In this document: piece by piece, positions 48,611 through 59,603 of the stretch | How positions within the stretch are numbered: position 1 is the first letter of the stretch | How the letters are laid out: the number at the start of each line of letters is the position of its first letter | DNA from: Prostheceraeus crozeri | Lineage: Eukaryota > Platyhelminthes > Polycladida > Euryleptidae | Reading direction: 5' to 3' | DNA: 64,000 nucleotides | NCBI GenBank assembly: GCA_907163375.1 | Contig: CAJQUW010011313.1 | Location: 196,501-260,500 of the forward strand | Notes under the pieces: generated by a model | The model's database searches: none | What the model was told of the DNA's origin: nothing | What the model saw: only the letters and a program-made list of their open reading frames with translations | Program-made: the position numbers and the translations under genes

Positions 48611-49800
48611 TCAAAAAAAATAGTGTCCACGGTTATTGACTGTTGTAGGAGCACGTATGACGCACAGTATTAAATCAGGCGAATAAAGAGTTATATCTCC
48701 AAATGCCGGCCATTTGAAATGGTTGTCCAAAGGTAAAGGCTCCATCTCACTTACCATGTAACCTTGAGAGTCATTCAACACTTCAGTGATGACTCCGGGA
48801 TAATGAATCCCATCATACAAAACCTTGACCCAATCATTCATTTTGAATTGCGGTGCCGTCGTCAATGTCGATTGATCTGGAGTTATTTTATGTAGAACAC
48901 TCTCCGACGATGGGCCTACCTCCCAGTAATGGGTCTGTTTTATGCCGGATCTTTTGCACGATGTCTCTAAGACATCTTTGAAATTTTGTTCATAGGTTAG
49001 ATGAATTTCATCTTTCGGTGCATGGACACAGTTTACTTTTGTGTCAGTTTCATCCAATGCCCTGACGAAATCAGAAGCTGAATTGACTAGGGCTTTCCTT
49101 GTTTTGATCCTATTTGCTGCGGCACGTTTTATGCTGCCTCCCATGCCATCTATGGTACCTTTGCCGTGGGAGGTATCAAAAAAGGACCACATCGCGTGGC
49201 TTTGGTCAAAATGTTCACGTGCCATTTCGAGGAATTGTTGCGATTTTTGAATTGTTGCGATGGTCCGTCGGGCCATACATGAAATGAGCCCCTAGCCTTA
49301 CAATACAATTCAAGGACTTTCCACAGAAGTACACTGATAATGATCTTGGTTTGTTCCGTTTCATCAGTCACGAAACATAACATCTCAGCAGGTTTCCCTT
49401 CAAGGTATACAGTTACCGTGAACAACGAAATTGTGTTTTGAGCCCAATAAGATGACTGCACGGCATCCTGAGAGAAACAAGGATATTTTTCACTAAAATC
49501 ACAATGGATAACGAACGACTTGTCAGTTAAGTTAGACTTAGCTAACTGATAAGCTTTGCTTTGATGACGTTTGATCAAATGATGGACAACAAATTGTTTC
49601 AAAAGATCGATGAAAATGCTCAATGCGCCAAGAACGCTGCGTGTTACCTTCATTTGCATCCGACGTTTACTTTCAGATTCATCACTTGACCACCACACGT
49701 ACGATACTTCCCCATCGTCTTCGTTCGGAATTTGAATCCTAGTTGGAATTGAATGAATCTTGGAATTGGAACGGAACCGTTCCAAGAATTCAACATACAA
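48611..49800 (-). pseudogene. Transposase-like protein with HGKG/DGMGG motif, one frameshift
   Basis: Two - strand frames, 49800-49150 and 49276-48611, form about 390 codons. In order: FVIHCDFSEKYPCFSQDAVQ (probable first catalytic Asp), WAQNTISLFTVTVYLEG, VWPDGPSQQFKNR (second Asp), then after a frame change MWSFFDTSHGKGTIDGMGGS and IKRAAANRIKTRKALV. The C-terminal small domain reads MNDWVKVLYDGIHYPGVITE. I recognise these motifs from uncharacterised repeat-encoded proteins of animals, where D.(A/S)ENY, DG...QFKN and HGKG..DG.GG..KR occur in this order. The frames switch at an A-run near 49244-49248. N-terminal sequence before 49800 may be missing. Confidence 0.72.
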
Positions 49801-49851
49801 GCACTAATATTAGCTCCGTAGCATCGGTTGCAGTAATCAGTGCAACAAGAT

Positions 49852-50072
49852 GTTAAGTCCATCACACACCATGTTAAGTCCGTCACAATTGATGTGACGG
49901 ACTTAACAAAATAAATTCCGCCATATTTCCGTTATGCCTCATTTGCAGGTATAATGCGCTTATGGCCTTTATAAGTGATATATGAAGGGCAGAACCGCTA
50001 TGATTGCAACAATTAATAACAACTCTATTATGTTGTAGGCAAAAAATAGTTCAATTTCGTGACGGACTTAAC
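49852..50072. repeat. Right set of 14-bp subterminal motifs
   Basis: The same motif appears reversed at 49852-49865 (one mismatch) and 49873-49886, and direct at 49894-49907 and 50059-50072. The mixed orientation differs from the all-direct left set. The copies at 49873-49886 and 49894-49907 form an inverted pair separated by 7 bp. Confidence 0.85.
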
Positions 50073-50424
50073 ATTTATTAATCAATTATTCGCAATTAAT
50101 TATAGATCATAATTGCACACCCATGACAGAAATCTAGCATGTTAATATATCTTTGGGATACTAATATTCATAATATTGACAATTTAGCCAATTCCAAACG
50201 TTTTATCATAGGAAAAAATGAATGAAATTACAGAAAATTAAAATGAGAAAAATACATTTTTTAGATAATTTTTTCTAGCCTATAATTGATGATAAGTTAT
50301 CGGATTCTAGTGTTTTATGTTCATTTAGTGCATGAAGATTGTTGGTATACAATCAAATATTTTCGTGTAACTATCGTTTTAATTTTGAATGTGCCTCTCC
50401 ACTTTTTCGTGGAATGTACCTAAG

Positions 50425-51339
50425 AAGTAAAGTGCCATCAGCTACCACACGAGCTGCAGTCTTGTTTGTTTCTATATTGATTGAATTGCACCCATGGAAT
50501 CGTGTCATCTAAATATAATCCGCCATTTTTAATGCTTGTTAATATCGCATGACTCACATTCAAATGTATTTTTCCACTAAATTTATTATGGGCCTCTCAA
50601 GAAATTCAAGGAAGACTTGACTTTATGTTACACTATCTCTAGAAGCAGAATGCATCATGTCAATTGACTTGAGACATATTTCAAACACATTTTAATTAAT
50701 GGTCTGTGGGAAGACTTCTGCTTTTCAAAAAAATTGAATTTCTTTGCTGTTTGATACATAGATGATTAACTATTATCAGTGCTCTGACAGCGACGCGAAT
50801 CAGTGCTCCGTTGAACGCGAAATTGAGACTCCTTGAGACGCGAATTTAAAGATGAAGATATAAAGCGTGTTTTGATGCTAAGTGTGCTAATAAGCAAATT
50901 ATTATTATGTACTCCTGAGTGCATTTTCGAATTCTATGATGATTTTGATTGTAATCAACACAAACTGTATGTTTCTTCTTCTTGCACACTGGATGAAAGC
51001 AGGGTAAAGCGAGTTTATGATGTGTGTAATCATCTGTTTACAGCGAGCGGGATATCGACAATCATATGAATGAGTGAAATATACATCGAAAGTATTGTTC
51101 TCTTGAAGAAACTCAAATTCAATAAACATTAAATAAAGCCTTGTGACTGTTGTGACATTGACAGAGTGTTTTAAAAAATGTGCAATTCTGATCAGAGTCT
51201 CTATGATCTGATAAGACAGTCTTTGTTACCCGATACCGTTAATGCCCTTGTGATTTGCAAGTCAATCATGAAGACCAAAAATTGGTCTCCTGAAACTACT
51301 CCTATAAATAAGGAATTCGTTTAACAGTTTGTCTCTGCC
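50425..51339. other. Intron 5 segment, nothing recognised
   Basis: AT-rich non-coding sequence. The open stretch 50833-51069 has no known motif. Confidence 0.4.
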
Positions 51340-51693
51340 ATGGAGGTTTGTCTCTGCCTATGAGGAAGCGAAGCGAGATAAGGAAGAAGAGGAAGTGAGG
51401 AAAAGACAGCAGGAAATGGAGAGAGTGCTTCAAGAAGAGATCTTGAAAGCCAGCAAACGGCGAAAGGTTGTACTTGCGAAGGCAAATGAAAAAAATAAGA
51501 AATTGAGCGGCAAATCGTTGAAAAGAATCGGCTGCAAGAGCTCTTGATTTAGTCACAGAAGAAAGCAAAAGAGGCGGATGAGAAACTTGAAGCATTAAGA
51601 AATGAAAAGTACAAACTCAACGACAAAATGCAAAAAATGTTTCAGCGAGTGCAGACGCTTGGGATTCACAGACTCAATCAATTGAAAGATTGA
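51340..51693 (+). pseudogene. Decayed coiled-coil protein gene copy, identity unknown
   Basis: + strand codes for a strongly charged, heptad-like protein: YEEAKRDKEEEEVRKRQQEM, ERVLQEEILKASKRRKVVL, then after a frameshift in an A-run near 51490 EIERQIVEKNRLQELLI, a stop (TAG at 51550), then SQKKAKEADEKLEALRNEKY, KLNDKMQKMFQRVQTLGIHR and a terminal stop at 51691-51693. Intronless, with one frameshift and one internal stop. It may be a processed copy of a host gene, but no poly(A) tail follows and I cannot name the parent. Confidence 0.5.
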
Positions 51694-54600
51694 ACTGATA
51701 TTTTACATACATGTATACATACTGTTTCATAGTTTATTTGTACTTTATTCAAAGAAGAAAGTAATAGATCACTCTTTATCGTTCATATCATTATTTTGAA
51801 ACTGAGTCCATGTATCACAGTGAAGATAGCGTATTTGAGTATCGCATTATGCCTAGCTGTATGAGTCAATCATCCCTCGAACATAAGCCGTATTCTCAAG
51901 CAATTTCAAAGGAATAAATAACAAAACGGTAACCATTGTTTTATTCGTCATGATTTCTGTATTCTCGTAGCTCTGAATTTGGAAATGGTTTTTCCATGTT
52001 TACACTTGAATAAGAATGGACGAAATGCATAGTGCGGAAGAATTGTCATTAGTTTTAGGAATCAGTTGAATATTTCGTGGTTTTATATTTGAAAAATTTC
52101 TAAAAGGGTTTATTTTTCAAGAACAAAATGTGTAATTGTGTTGCCACCAGAACGACAACAGTGTCGGTATGTAATCTTGATAAATATTTCTATTCCATGA
52201 TTCGATAAATATATAACGCAACACTGGCATGACAATGATGAAAACACGTTAAAATAATGATAAATACAAGCTTCTGTTCAGTAGAATTTCGGAAATGCAA
52301 GCTACATGTAAAATCGTGATAAACATCTTTCGAAAGTTGTTTTGCGAAATGTTTGATTCGACGCGAAATTGAGCACTAACGCTCTGTCGGAGCACTGTAT
52401 TATAAAGTTACATTATGAAAGATGAGGAAATAGAAAAGTGAAGAAACAGATATGATGTATGAGGATGTAAACACTAAACAGTAGAATAACTCAGCAATAC
52501 ATGCAACTAGGGCAATTTTTTGTGACCTAAAACTATGACTGTAAACACATGAAAAGATGCTCTTAAATGACCTAAAGTACATTATAATTCCCAACAAAAC
52601 CAAGAATCGACAGTGATTTTGCACGGAACATCATTCAATTAAAGAATAACAATTTATTTCCAGAAAGGAAATTTGACCTCGTACTTCAGATATAAATAAA
52701 CAAAAACGCCAAATTCATCAACTAGCGCTTCCGTCCGTTCTATTTCATGTTGAGCACGGATCTGGGTGACAAGTATGCGACATGAAGGTGTTAGCAGAAA
52801 AAGATCACCAAGGCAGACGTACAGTGAACAAGATATCTTTCTGAACACAAAGGTCAGATGCAAATCGTTCAGTACACAATGCCTCGTAGATGGACGTTAG
52901 CTGGAAATTACGAGGACAGAAAACAGTCTTAAAGCGGTCCCATGCGTCATCAACATCGCAAGAACATAATTGAAGATGACGAGTGATGTCACTGGATGCT
53001 GTCCGTTTAGAGCGCGGTCGACAACGGTCTGTGCTGTGAAGCCAATTGCGAACAGGCTCACGAATTCTGTCACCATGTCCCAACTAGTAATGTTGCAAAA
53101 CTAGTAATTCATATGTGGAGATAGGAAACTTTGGAATATGACTAAATGTGACGTAACAAACATAATAGATGACAAAATTATGCTAAAATATGACGTCATA
53201 AAAAATTGCCCTAGTAATAACACATCACTGTCAGGATATGTAATGCAAGTACGGAAAACGATAATATCAAAGCTGTCTGTCCTGTTGCTTGGAAACGAGG
53301 CATCTTTCTCTATTGCATAGAATTACAGCTACACTGTTTGTATTCATTGGGTGATTTTTTAAGTTACTGTTTGTTAAAGTCACTAGTCTCATCTATATTT
53401 TCTCATTGAGCGTGCATCCAAAGCATTTCATGCGTAAACATATCAAGCGCACTCGAAATTTGGCCAAGTAAATTTTTATGAACAAACTGAACAAAAAAAA
53501 ACGCTTCTGCATGGATATTCGATTTATTGGCAAATAATCTTGCAGCTTGAAACAACATTTTTTATGCATAGATAACGACCTCAGCATTGACTCGATATTT
53601 AATGTCAGAAAATATTGTCATTGAATCCGTCAACTCCAAAATCGCTCTTAGATGGTGTTGTTCATGGCCACACATAATTTACGTAGGCAAAAACATACAC
53701 TGCTTGGGAGCGAGGACTAGCGAACACACTGGATACGACAGTTGTGCCCTTTGCAGCATTGAAAAAAATTGTCATTTATTTGGCATCTGATGACTGCACT
53801 TCGAATATCTTAGAAGCAATCCACATCACTCGTCAGAGCCTTCCTTAAGCTCACAAATCTTTGAAGTCCTGTTGTTGGTCTTCTTCCTTTTTTAAGCCTC
53901 AGAAAAATTAAGATATGTAATTTTCTGGAAGACGCATTTGAACAAATATCTCTCAACTTTGTTTACTCTCTTCCGCAATTGTTTGCCTTTTAAATTTTGG
54001 ATGGATAGTTATCAGACTAACTCAGAATGCAGCTCAGTTTTTATCAGATAAACCACAACGACCAAATTTAGGCTAAAACCGTCAGATAAGCCGCGGCTGA
54101 TGCACGTATACAGAAATGCAGAAAAACATGGCATACAAGAGAAAATGTCTTCAAACTATCAACTCTTCACGGAACTAAGTCGAAGCTAATAGACAACCAA
54201 CCCTCTTGTGTGTTTCAACACTTGCACATGTTGGAAATTCTCCAAAAATGCTTATTCTACAAACTTGCTGATCTATGAAAAGGATTTCTTGATATGCTTG
54301 AGGATATGTTTTTGTAGTCACTATCTCGCGTATACCGCATTTGGTAAAAAACGAGAATTTTGATTGACAAATACAAATTCACCAAAAAATATCGCGATAA
54401 TAGCGGTTAAAAGGGGAAATGTTGAATGCTGCTAGACTGTGCACGAGTGGAATACAGATTCGTTTGGATTAACGGCGATCATAACCTAAAAGGATTTTGA
54501 TAATGATCAATTACATCACGTGTATTGACTTATTTGGTTGATCCTGCGTCATTTAGCTTCTCTATTTTCTCTAAATCTGCCATAGTTTCTTACACCGGTT

Positions 54601-54769
54601 GTAAGGCGATTCGCAGTTGTCAGTCGAATTCATCAATCTTCTTGTAGGCCATGTGGCTGTTATGAAATGCGCGCTATAATTTTGTTTTTCATTTCTCTAT
54701 AGAAAGTAGATGGTTGCTGCTTCAGAGTATCATATTTTATTTTCTAAATATCATGAATGAATGAAGCTT
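51694..54769. other. Intron 5 segment, nothing recognised
   Basis: About 3 kb of AT-rich sequence. The - strand open stretch 52805-53083 includes VDDAWDRFKTV, faintly like a LINE linker region, but this is too weak to call. Confidence 0.45.
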
Positions 54770-54847
54770 TGTCGTCACTACTCCCCATTCAGGCCTTCCA
54801 CTGTGCAGACATTTTCAGACTTAGCTGGAACGGCCACCATGCCACGG
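54770..54847 (-). repeat. Internally deleted tRNA-derived SINE
   Basis: The reverse complement keeps the SINE tip CCGTGGCA and the tail words GTCTGAAAATGTCTGCAC...GGGGAGTAGTGACGAC, but the middle of the element (GGAAGTCGGCAGGAAGGG part) is missing. Confidence 0.6.
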
Positions 54848-56428
54848 AATCATAAATTTTGAAATCTTTGATTTTTTCAGTTTATATTTAATTCTTGCTG
54901 TCAAATCCATGAATGTTTTTGTATATAGCTAGAAACTGTTATGAAAGACGAACGAGAGAAATGATTTCTCATCTTGGGATGGTAAATGTGTTCTGCTTCT
55001 GAGTATGATTCTGAGTGTTCTAGATGCCATGTTTGTACAAAATTGAGCACCATTGAATTCGTTGATTTTTTCAAAGTTTCCTCTACAAAAATAGTCACGT
55101 AATGGCTTTAGCATTCCATCACACTATTTGAGTAATGAGTACAGAGTTCTTGTAGCACTAAGAAGTGCTTGTACGAGTACATGCAAGATAGTGCTGTGAA
55201 AAGTCGAGTTCACAAGAAATTCTCCTATTTCATTTCCTCTTCTTATATAAAAGTGAAATCAGTTACAAAAATTGCGTTTGCCTTTTATCTACCGAAACAA
55301 TGTACCTAAACCTATTGGAAAGGAACAGAAAATAAAAGTGAAATACTTAAATTTTTCATCTCCGGATAGAGAAAGGATAACATTGTCATTTGAAAAGAAA
55401 ATAATTAGCTTTCGTTCTGTCGACGGAGCAATCTCACAGAAATGTCATACATTCTTGTCATGAAATTTTGATTAGACACTTCTAAAATTCAGATTGGCTT
55501 CCTGTTCTCATTTTTCATACTGATGAATTTGAGAAAGAGGAGCTTGTTTGGTCTCATGATTTTCCGAGCAGATATTTCTATGCGTTGTTGACATAAGCTT
55601 CCGTCGCAGTTAGTAACGGTCATTTGTTGTCTGATGGAATCGTTCCTTTGATGTAAACCAATATCTTCATTTCAGTTAACCTGAACCACTGTCCTTTCAT
55701 TGGGATTAGCTGTCTCTCATCTCCTATGCTTGAGAGGTAAATCAAACGAATGCAAACGATCATATTTAATTCTTTTTTCTGTGGAGACATGACAATACAT
55801 TGCCTTTCATTATTTTCTGTTCGTTTTCAAGTTATTACAATGGTGTCCTTGAGATAAGCCCATTATGAGGATTGGTAGCTTTGATAATAGACAAGAGAAG
55901 GCTGTTTTGATAAAGGTCAGGTGAATAGCAAAACTTAGATGAATTGAAATTTATCAACTTCAAAAGAATCAGTGTTATTCCGCCATATTATTAGTTTCCT
56001 TTCTTTCCGCTACTTCATATTCTGCTATTTATTCCGACCACTCTGTTTCCTGGTTAATAATTAATGTCTTCCTGATATTTTCCTTGTGATATATGTTAAG
56101 AATGTATCTATTATAAGAATGTTACTCGTTTAAGAATGTATACTATTATCTATCTGATTCTTGTGAAGCATTTACTTATGCTATCATCAAATAACTATCT
56201 TTTGTCGGAAACAGCAATCTGTTGAAGAACATTGAAAAAATGACGAAGAAAACTAAATTGAATACTAATCACGCATCTCAAATTTGCTTTAGTGTATAGA
56301 TAACCTTCAAATATGGAGTTATGTTCATGTAGGTTGACGCAGTGATTTCAGACATAAGGTTCAAATATAATTGTTGAGAATAGATTTGTATTCTCAGTTT
56401 AAAAATATACATCAGTATTCTCAGATGT
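54848..56428. other. Intron 5 segment, nothing recognised
   Basis: AT-rich non-coding intronic sequence. Confidence 0.45.
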
Positions 56429-58395
56429 TTCCGTTTCACCACCAATGACGGCGTGACTAGCTTATGTTGTCTAGAAAAAGAAATTGCTATTGGGTGTGCT
56501 ATTTCTCCCATCCTGGTTTTCCTGGTAATGGAAATCAGGAGTAGCGGCAACAGCAACAATATGAAGGCTTTCATGGATGATTTGACGGTCATAGAAAATG
56601 ATTCCAGGGGTGTCTCAGATATTCTCAACAGGTTGCGCGAACTGAATGGGTGATGTTGGATGAAATTTAAGTCACTGAAGAGTATGTCACAATTACTGCT
56701 GAAAGGCAAGATAACATAAGTGCTTTTTGATCTGAGAGGCGAGACTATTCTGACTGTTCGAGAGACAGGAGTGAAAAGCTTGGGGAGATGGCATGCACTT
56801 CATTGACTGACCGTCACAGGGTGTACAGCTACAAGCACATGATTGAGATACCTGGACAAGATCAGCTAAACATCTCTACCAGGTCGGTTCAATGTGAGGA
56901 TGATGCAATTTGGCGTGTTTCCAAAGATTATGTGGCCTACAACGATTTATGAGATCTCCCTATCCAGAATGGAGATAATCGAAGCCAAGGTGAGCAAAAC
57001 GATGCGGAAGTGGCTTGATGTTTCGCGAATGATTGCCAGTTCTGCTTTGTATGGCAAGAGGGACAGATTGCGATTACCACTGACATATATTGTGGAGGAA
57101 TATAAGGTCAGGAAGATTCGGCTGCAGTCTATGTTGAATTTTTCTTGTGATGAGGCTATCTGCTGAAATTCACCTGTTTAAAGTGGGTCTCCGTGGCACA
57201 GTGGTTAGGTGCTTGGCCTAGCGATCTTTTGGTCCAGAGGTCGAGCCCCGAAAGTGTCATTGGAAGTCGGCAGGAAGGGCATCCATACTAAAAGTGCTAC
57301 ATCGCTCCATAAGTCTGACTATGTCAGCACCGTCCAAGCCCATGTATGGGGAGTAGTGACGTTAAGGCTTCATTTTTCATTTTAAAGTGGACCGAAAGTT
57401 CGATGTGGCGGAAGTCATGTCCTCCATTAACTCTATGGCAAAGTACAGAGAGGTGATGGGAGTTGTCCAAAACGGCAGGAGAGGTTTTGGTATGGAAAAG
57501 AGAGACGAATTTTGGTCAGAAATAGGCGAAGGTGACCAAAGAAGAAAATTACGAGAGAATGAGGTGAGAACCTTGGAACAAGAGGAGAGACTTGACCTGG
57601 CAGTGCAGCAGGGGCAGCAAGGAAGTTAACTCAACTGGAAAGTTGAAGATCGTAGGATCTCATGGAACGATCGGTGGAACATGGGATATTGGCGGGTGAA
57701 GCGGGAGCCTCAATGTACCTATGATATGTTTCCAATCCCCGCTAATTTGGTACGTTGGGGAATCCGCACGGACCCTCAGTGTCACTTGGGTGGCAGGCAT
57801 GCCAATCTTCATCATGTCCTCTCTGGTCGCACATGGCAGTGCAGAGAGGATGGTACACGCACCGGCACGTTTTGGTCCTGCAAGAGATTGTAGAAGCAGT
57901 CTCGGATGCAATGATGCCCTCCAGGTATGTAGTATACTCTGTACCGAGTGGTCAAACAAAGAGTCTGCTCGTGTGTCTCGATCTGTTCCGCAGAAGTGGG
58001 AAGTTCGAGTGGATATACAGCTGCCAGATGATTTGTCCCTATCTGACCAACGGCCTAATCTAATGTTGATCGACGCGGTAGGGAAAATAATGATAATGGG
58101 CGAACTAACCGTTCCATGGTAAGAGAACTTTAAGGATGCCCATAAGTGGAAAGATATGAAGAACCTCGCGAAGGGATTCGGAAGCAAGGGTGAAAGTGTG
58201 AGCTCATGCCCTTTGAAGTGGGATGCAGCGATCTCGTTGCTCCATCGGTGAGGAAGTTTCTTGCGAAAGCCGGTGTTGAAGGCATAAAGATTACCATTGA
58301 TAAATTGAGTGCAAAGGTGGAGGACGGTAGCAGCTTTGTGTTAAGGACTTGGGCGCAACGAACTGTTGCGGACCCACCACCTTGAGAGATACTGA
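56429..58395 (+). mobile_element. R2/HERO-like retroelement relic with finger and nuclease-like C-terminus
   Basis: + strand, in shifting frames: FRFTTNDGVTSLCCLEKEIA, IGCAISPILVFLVMEI, then the RT catalytic MKAFMDDLTVIEND (FMDD, about 56560-56600). Thumb-like FGVFPKIMWPTTIYEISLSR and KTMRKWLDVSRMIASSALYG follow. After the SINE come KFDVAEVMSSINSMAKYREV and the finger region PQCHLGGRHANLHHVLSG (about 57773-57827). Near the end are QRPNLMLIDAVGKIMIMGEL and TVPW, and VRKFLAKAGVEGIKITIDKL. The finger followed by a RPN/D...ELT motif resembles the restriction-like nuclease order of R2-type elements. Many stops and frameshifts. Confidence 0.68.
57187..57380 (+). repeat. tRNA-derived SINE inside the R2/HERO-like relic
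   Basis: Head GTCTCCGTGGCACAGTGG, box B-like GGTCGAGCCCCGAAAGTG, GGAAGTCGGCAGGAAGGGCA, GTCAGCACCGTCCAAGCCC, ending GTGACGTTAAGGCTTC and a T-rich tail. It is bounded by the exact 10-bp direct repeat TTTAAAGTGG (57177-57186 and 57381-57390). The retroelement protein reads on across the join. Confidence 0.95.
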
Positions 58396-58584
58396 GCTTA
58401 ATGTGTCGAACTCTCGGTGACGGATGGCGTTCAGCTGATGACTCAAGTCCTTTTGGGTGCAGCAGTTGCTGCTTCACACAACCTATTCACAGTTTAAAAA
58501 TGCTAACAGACCTGAATAGGATTGATTGATCCAAAATCGGAAATCATCATGCGACTTAATTTGCATCCCTTGATGTCAACACAG

Positions 58585-58780
58585 CTCCCAACCGGTGCCT
58601 TGTGGTAGAGTGTTTGCTCTGCGTCCGAGAGACCTTGGTTCATACCTTGTTCGCGTTCAAACCTAGGACTTTTAAAATAGGTAAACTCCGTACTCTTGCT
58701 AAGTACTCAGAACAAAACGAATAAGAAGCGTGTGCCATAATAACCTGGACACCGCAAAGTAGGTCTTTGCAATAGAATTA
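58585..58780 (+). repeat. tRNA-like SINE, third family
   Basis: CCGGTGCCTTGTGGTAGAGT, TTGCTCTGCGTCCGAGAGAC and CTTGGTTCATACC look like a tRNA-derived promoter (box A- and B-like), followed by a body running to about 58780. It shares no sequence with the GTCTCCGTGGCAC family. A single copy in this window, so its limits are uncertain. Confidence 0.5.
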
Positions 58781-59603
58781 TAAAATATTGAGTTGCATTC
58801 TCAGTTGAAAAATGTTGACAGACGTGAATAGTTGCCATTTCATCCAATATCAGGAATCATCAGCAAGAAAAGTTCACATCCTTCAACATCGATACAACTC
58901 CTATTTAAAGTTGCACCTATGCCCGTGTAAATTTAAGACAGGTCTTTACAGTCAAGAAGTTCCTATGGACGGTATTCATCTTCACTGTGCACAAGAAACG
59001 CGCAGGATCATTCACACCAGGTGACATAAAATCAGCAATGAACACATCGTAAGTTTCACAACCAGCAGCCGTTCGCAAGATAGGACATTGATGTAATGAA
59101 TACATATCAATATATCAATAGTAAATAAACAGAACTTCACATTCTCTTACACTACGCAATCTGACAGGCGCAGATACAAAATCAGTTTTTCCTTTTGATC
59201 ATTTCGCAGGTTTCTTCATCACGAGTGATTGATTTTTTGGTGTATTTATTGATGAATTTCAATTACTCACTTTCCTTTTGATATTTAACTTTGGTTTGAA
59301 TTATTTAGATAAATAATTTCTCACACAAATAATCTGTGTTGATCTGTTATTTCTACAATTTTTACAGTGGGAAGCTACTATCTTCTCATTGTTTATTTGC
59401 AAAAAACATGACAAAAGTGATCATAGCAATTTAACAAATAAATCTTGAACGAATATAAACAAGGAGTTGGAAGTAAATATAGAAGGGAAGGAGGTCAGCG
59501 CACTGATTGCAGTATGAAGAAATTACCGGTATGACAAATCACTGATCTTCGAAACTAAATATTGCTTTATAGTTTGTCAGATTTTTACTTTCTTCATTTT
59601 CAG
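58781..59603. other. WASHC5 intron 5, end, nothing recognised
   Basis: AT-rich intronic sequence leading to the exon 6 acceptor. Confidence 0.45.

Larger units (their letters stand above)
47972..50420 (-). mobile_element. DNA transposon of an unfamiliar family, with GTGACGGACTTAAC repeats
   Basis: Terminal inverted repeats GGTGCATTCCACGA (47972-47985) and, at the right, the reverse complement of GGTACATTCCACGA (50407-50420), 13 of 14 identical. Both are flanked by TAAG (47968-47971 and 50421-50424); the left flank also reads TTAA. Eight copies of GTGACGGACTTAAC or a one-base variant lie between the ends and the coding region, four on each side. The interior encodes one transposase-like protein on the - strand. 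I do not recognise the superfamily; length and layout are those of a small autonomous cut-and-paste element. Confidence 0.78.

Noticed and set aside
52805-53083. Possible LINE linker (VDDAWDRFKTV) on the - strand
   Set aside because: Only one short motif resembles LINE proteins; the rest matches nothing.
57660-58187. 175-codon open frame on the - strand
   Set aside because: Antisense shadow of the R2/HERO-like retroelement read on the + strand.
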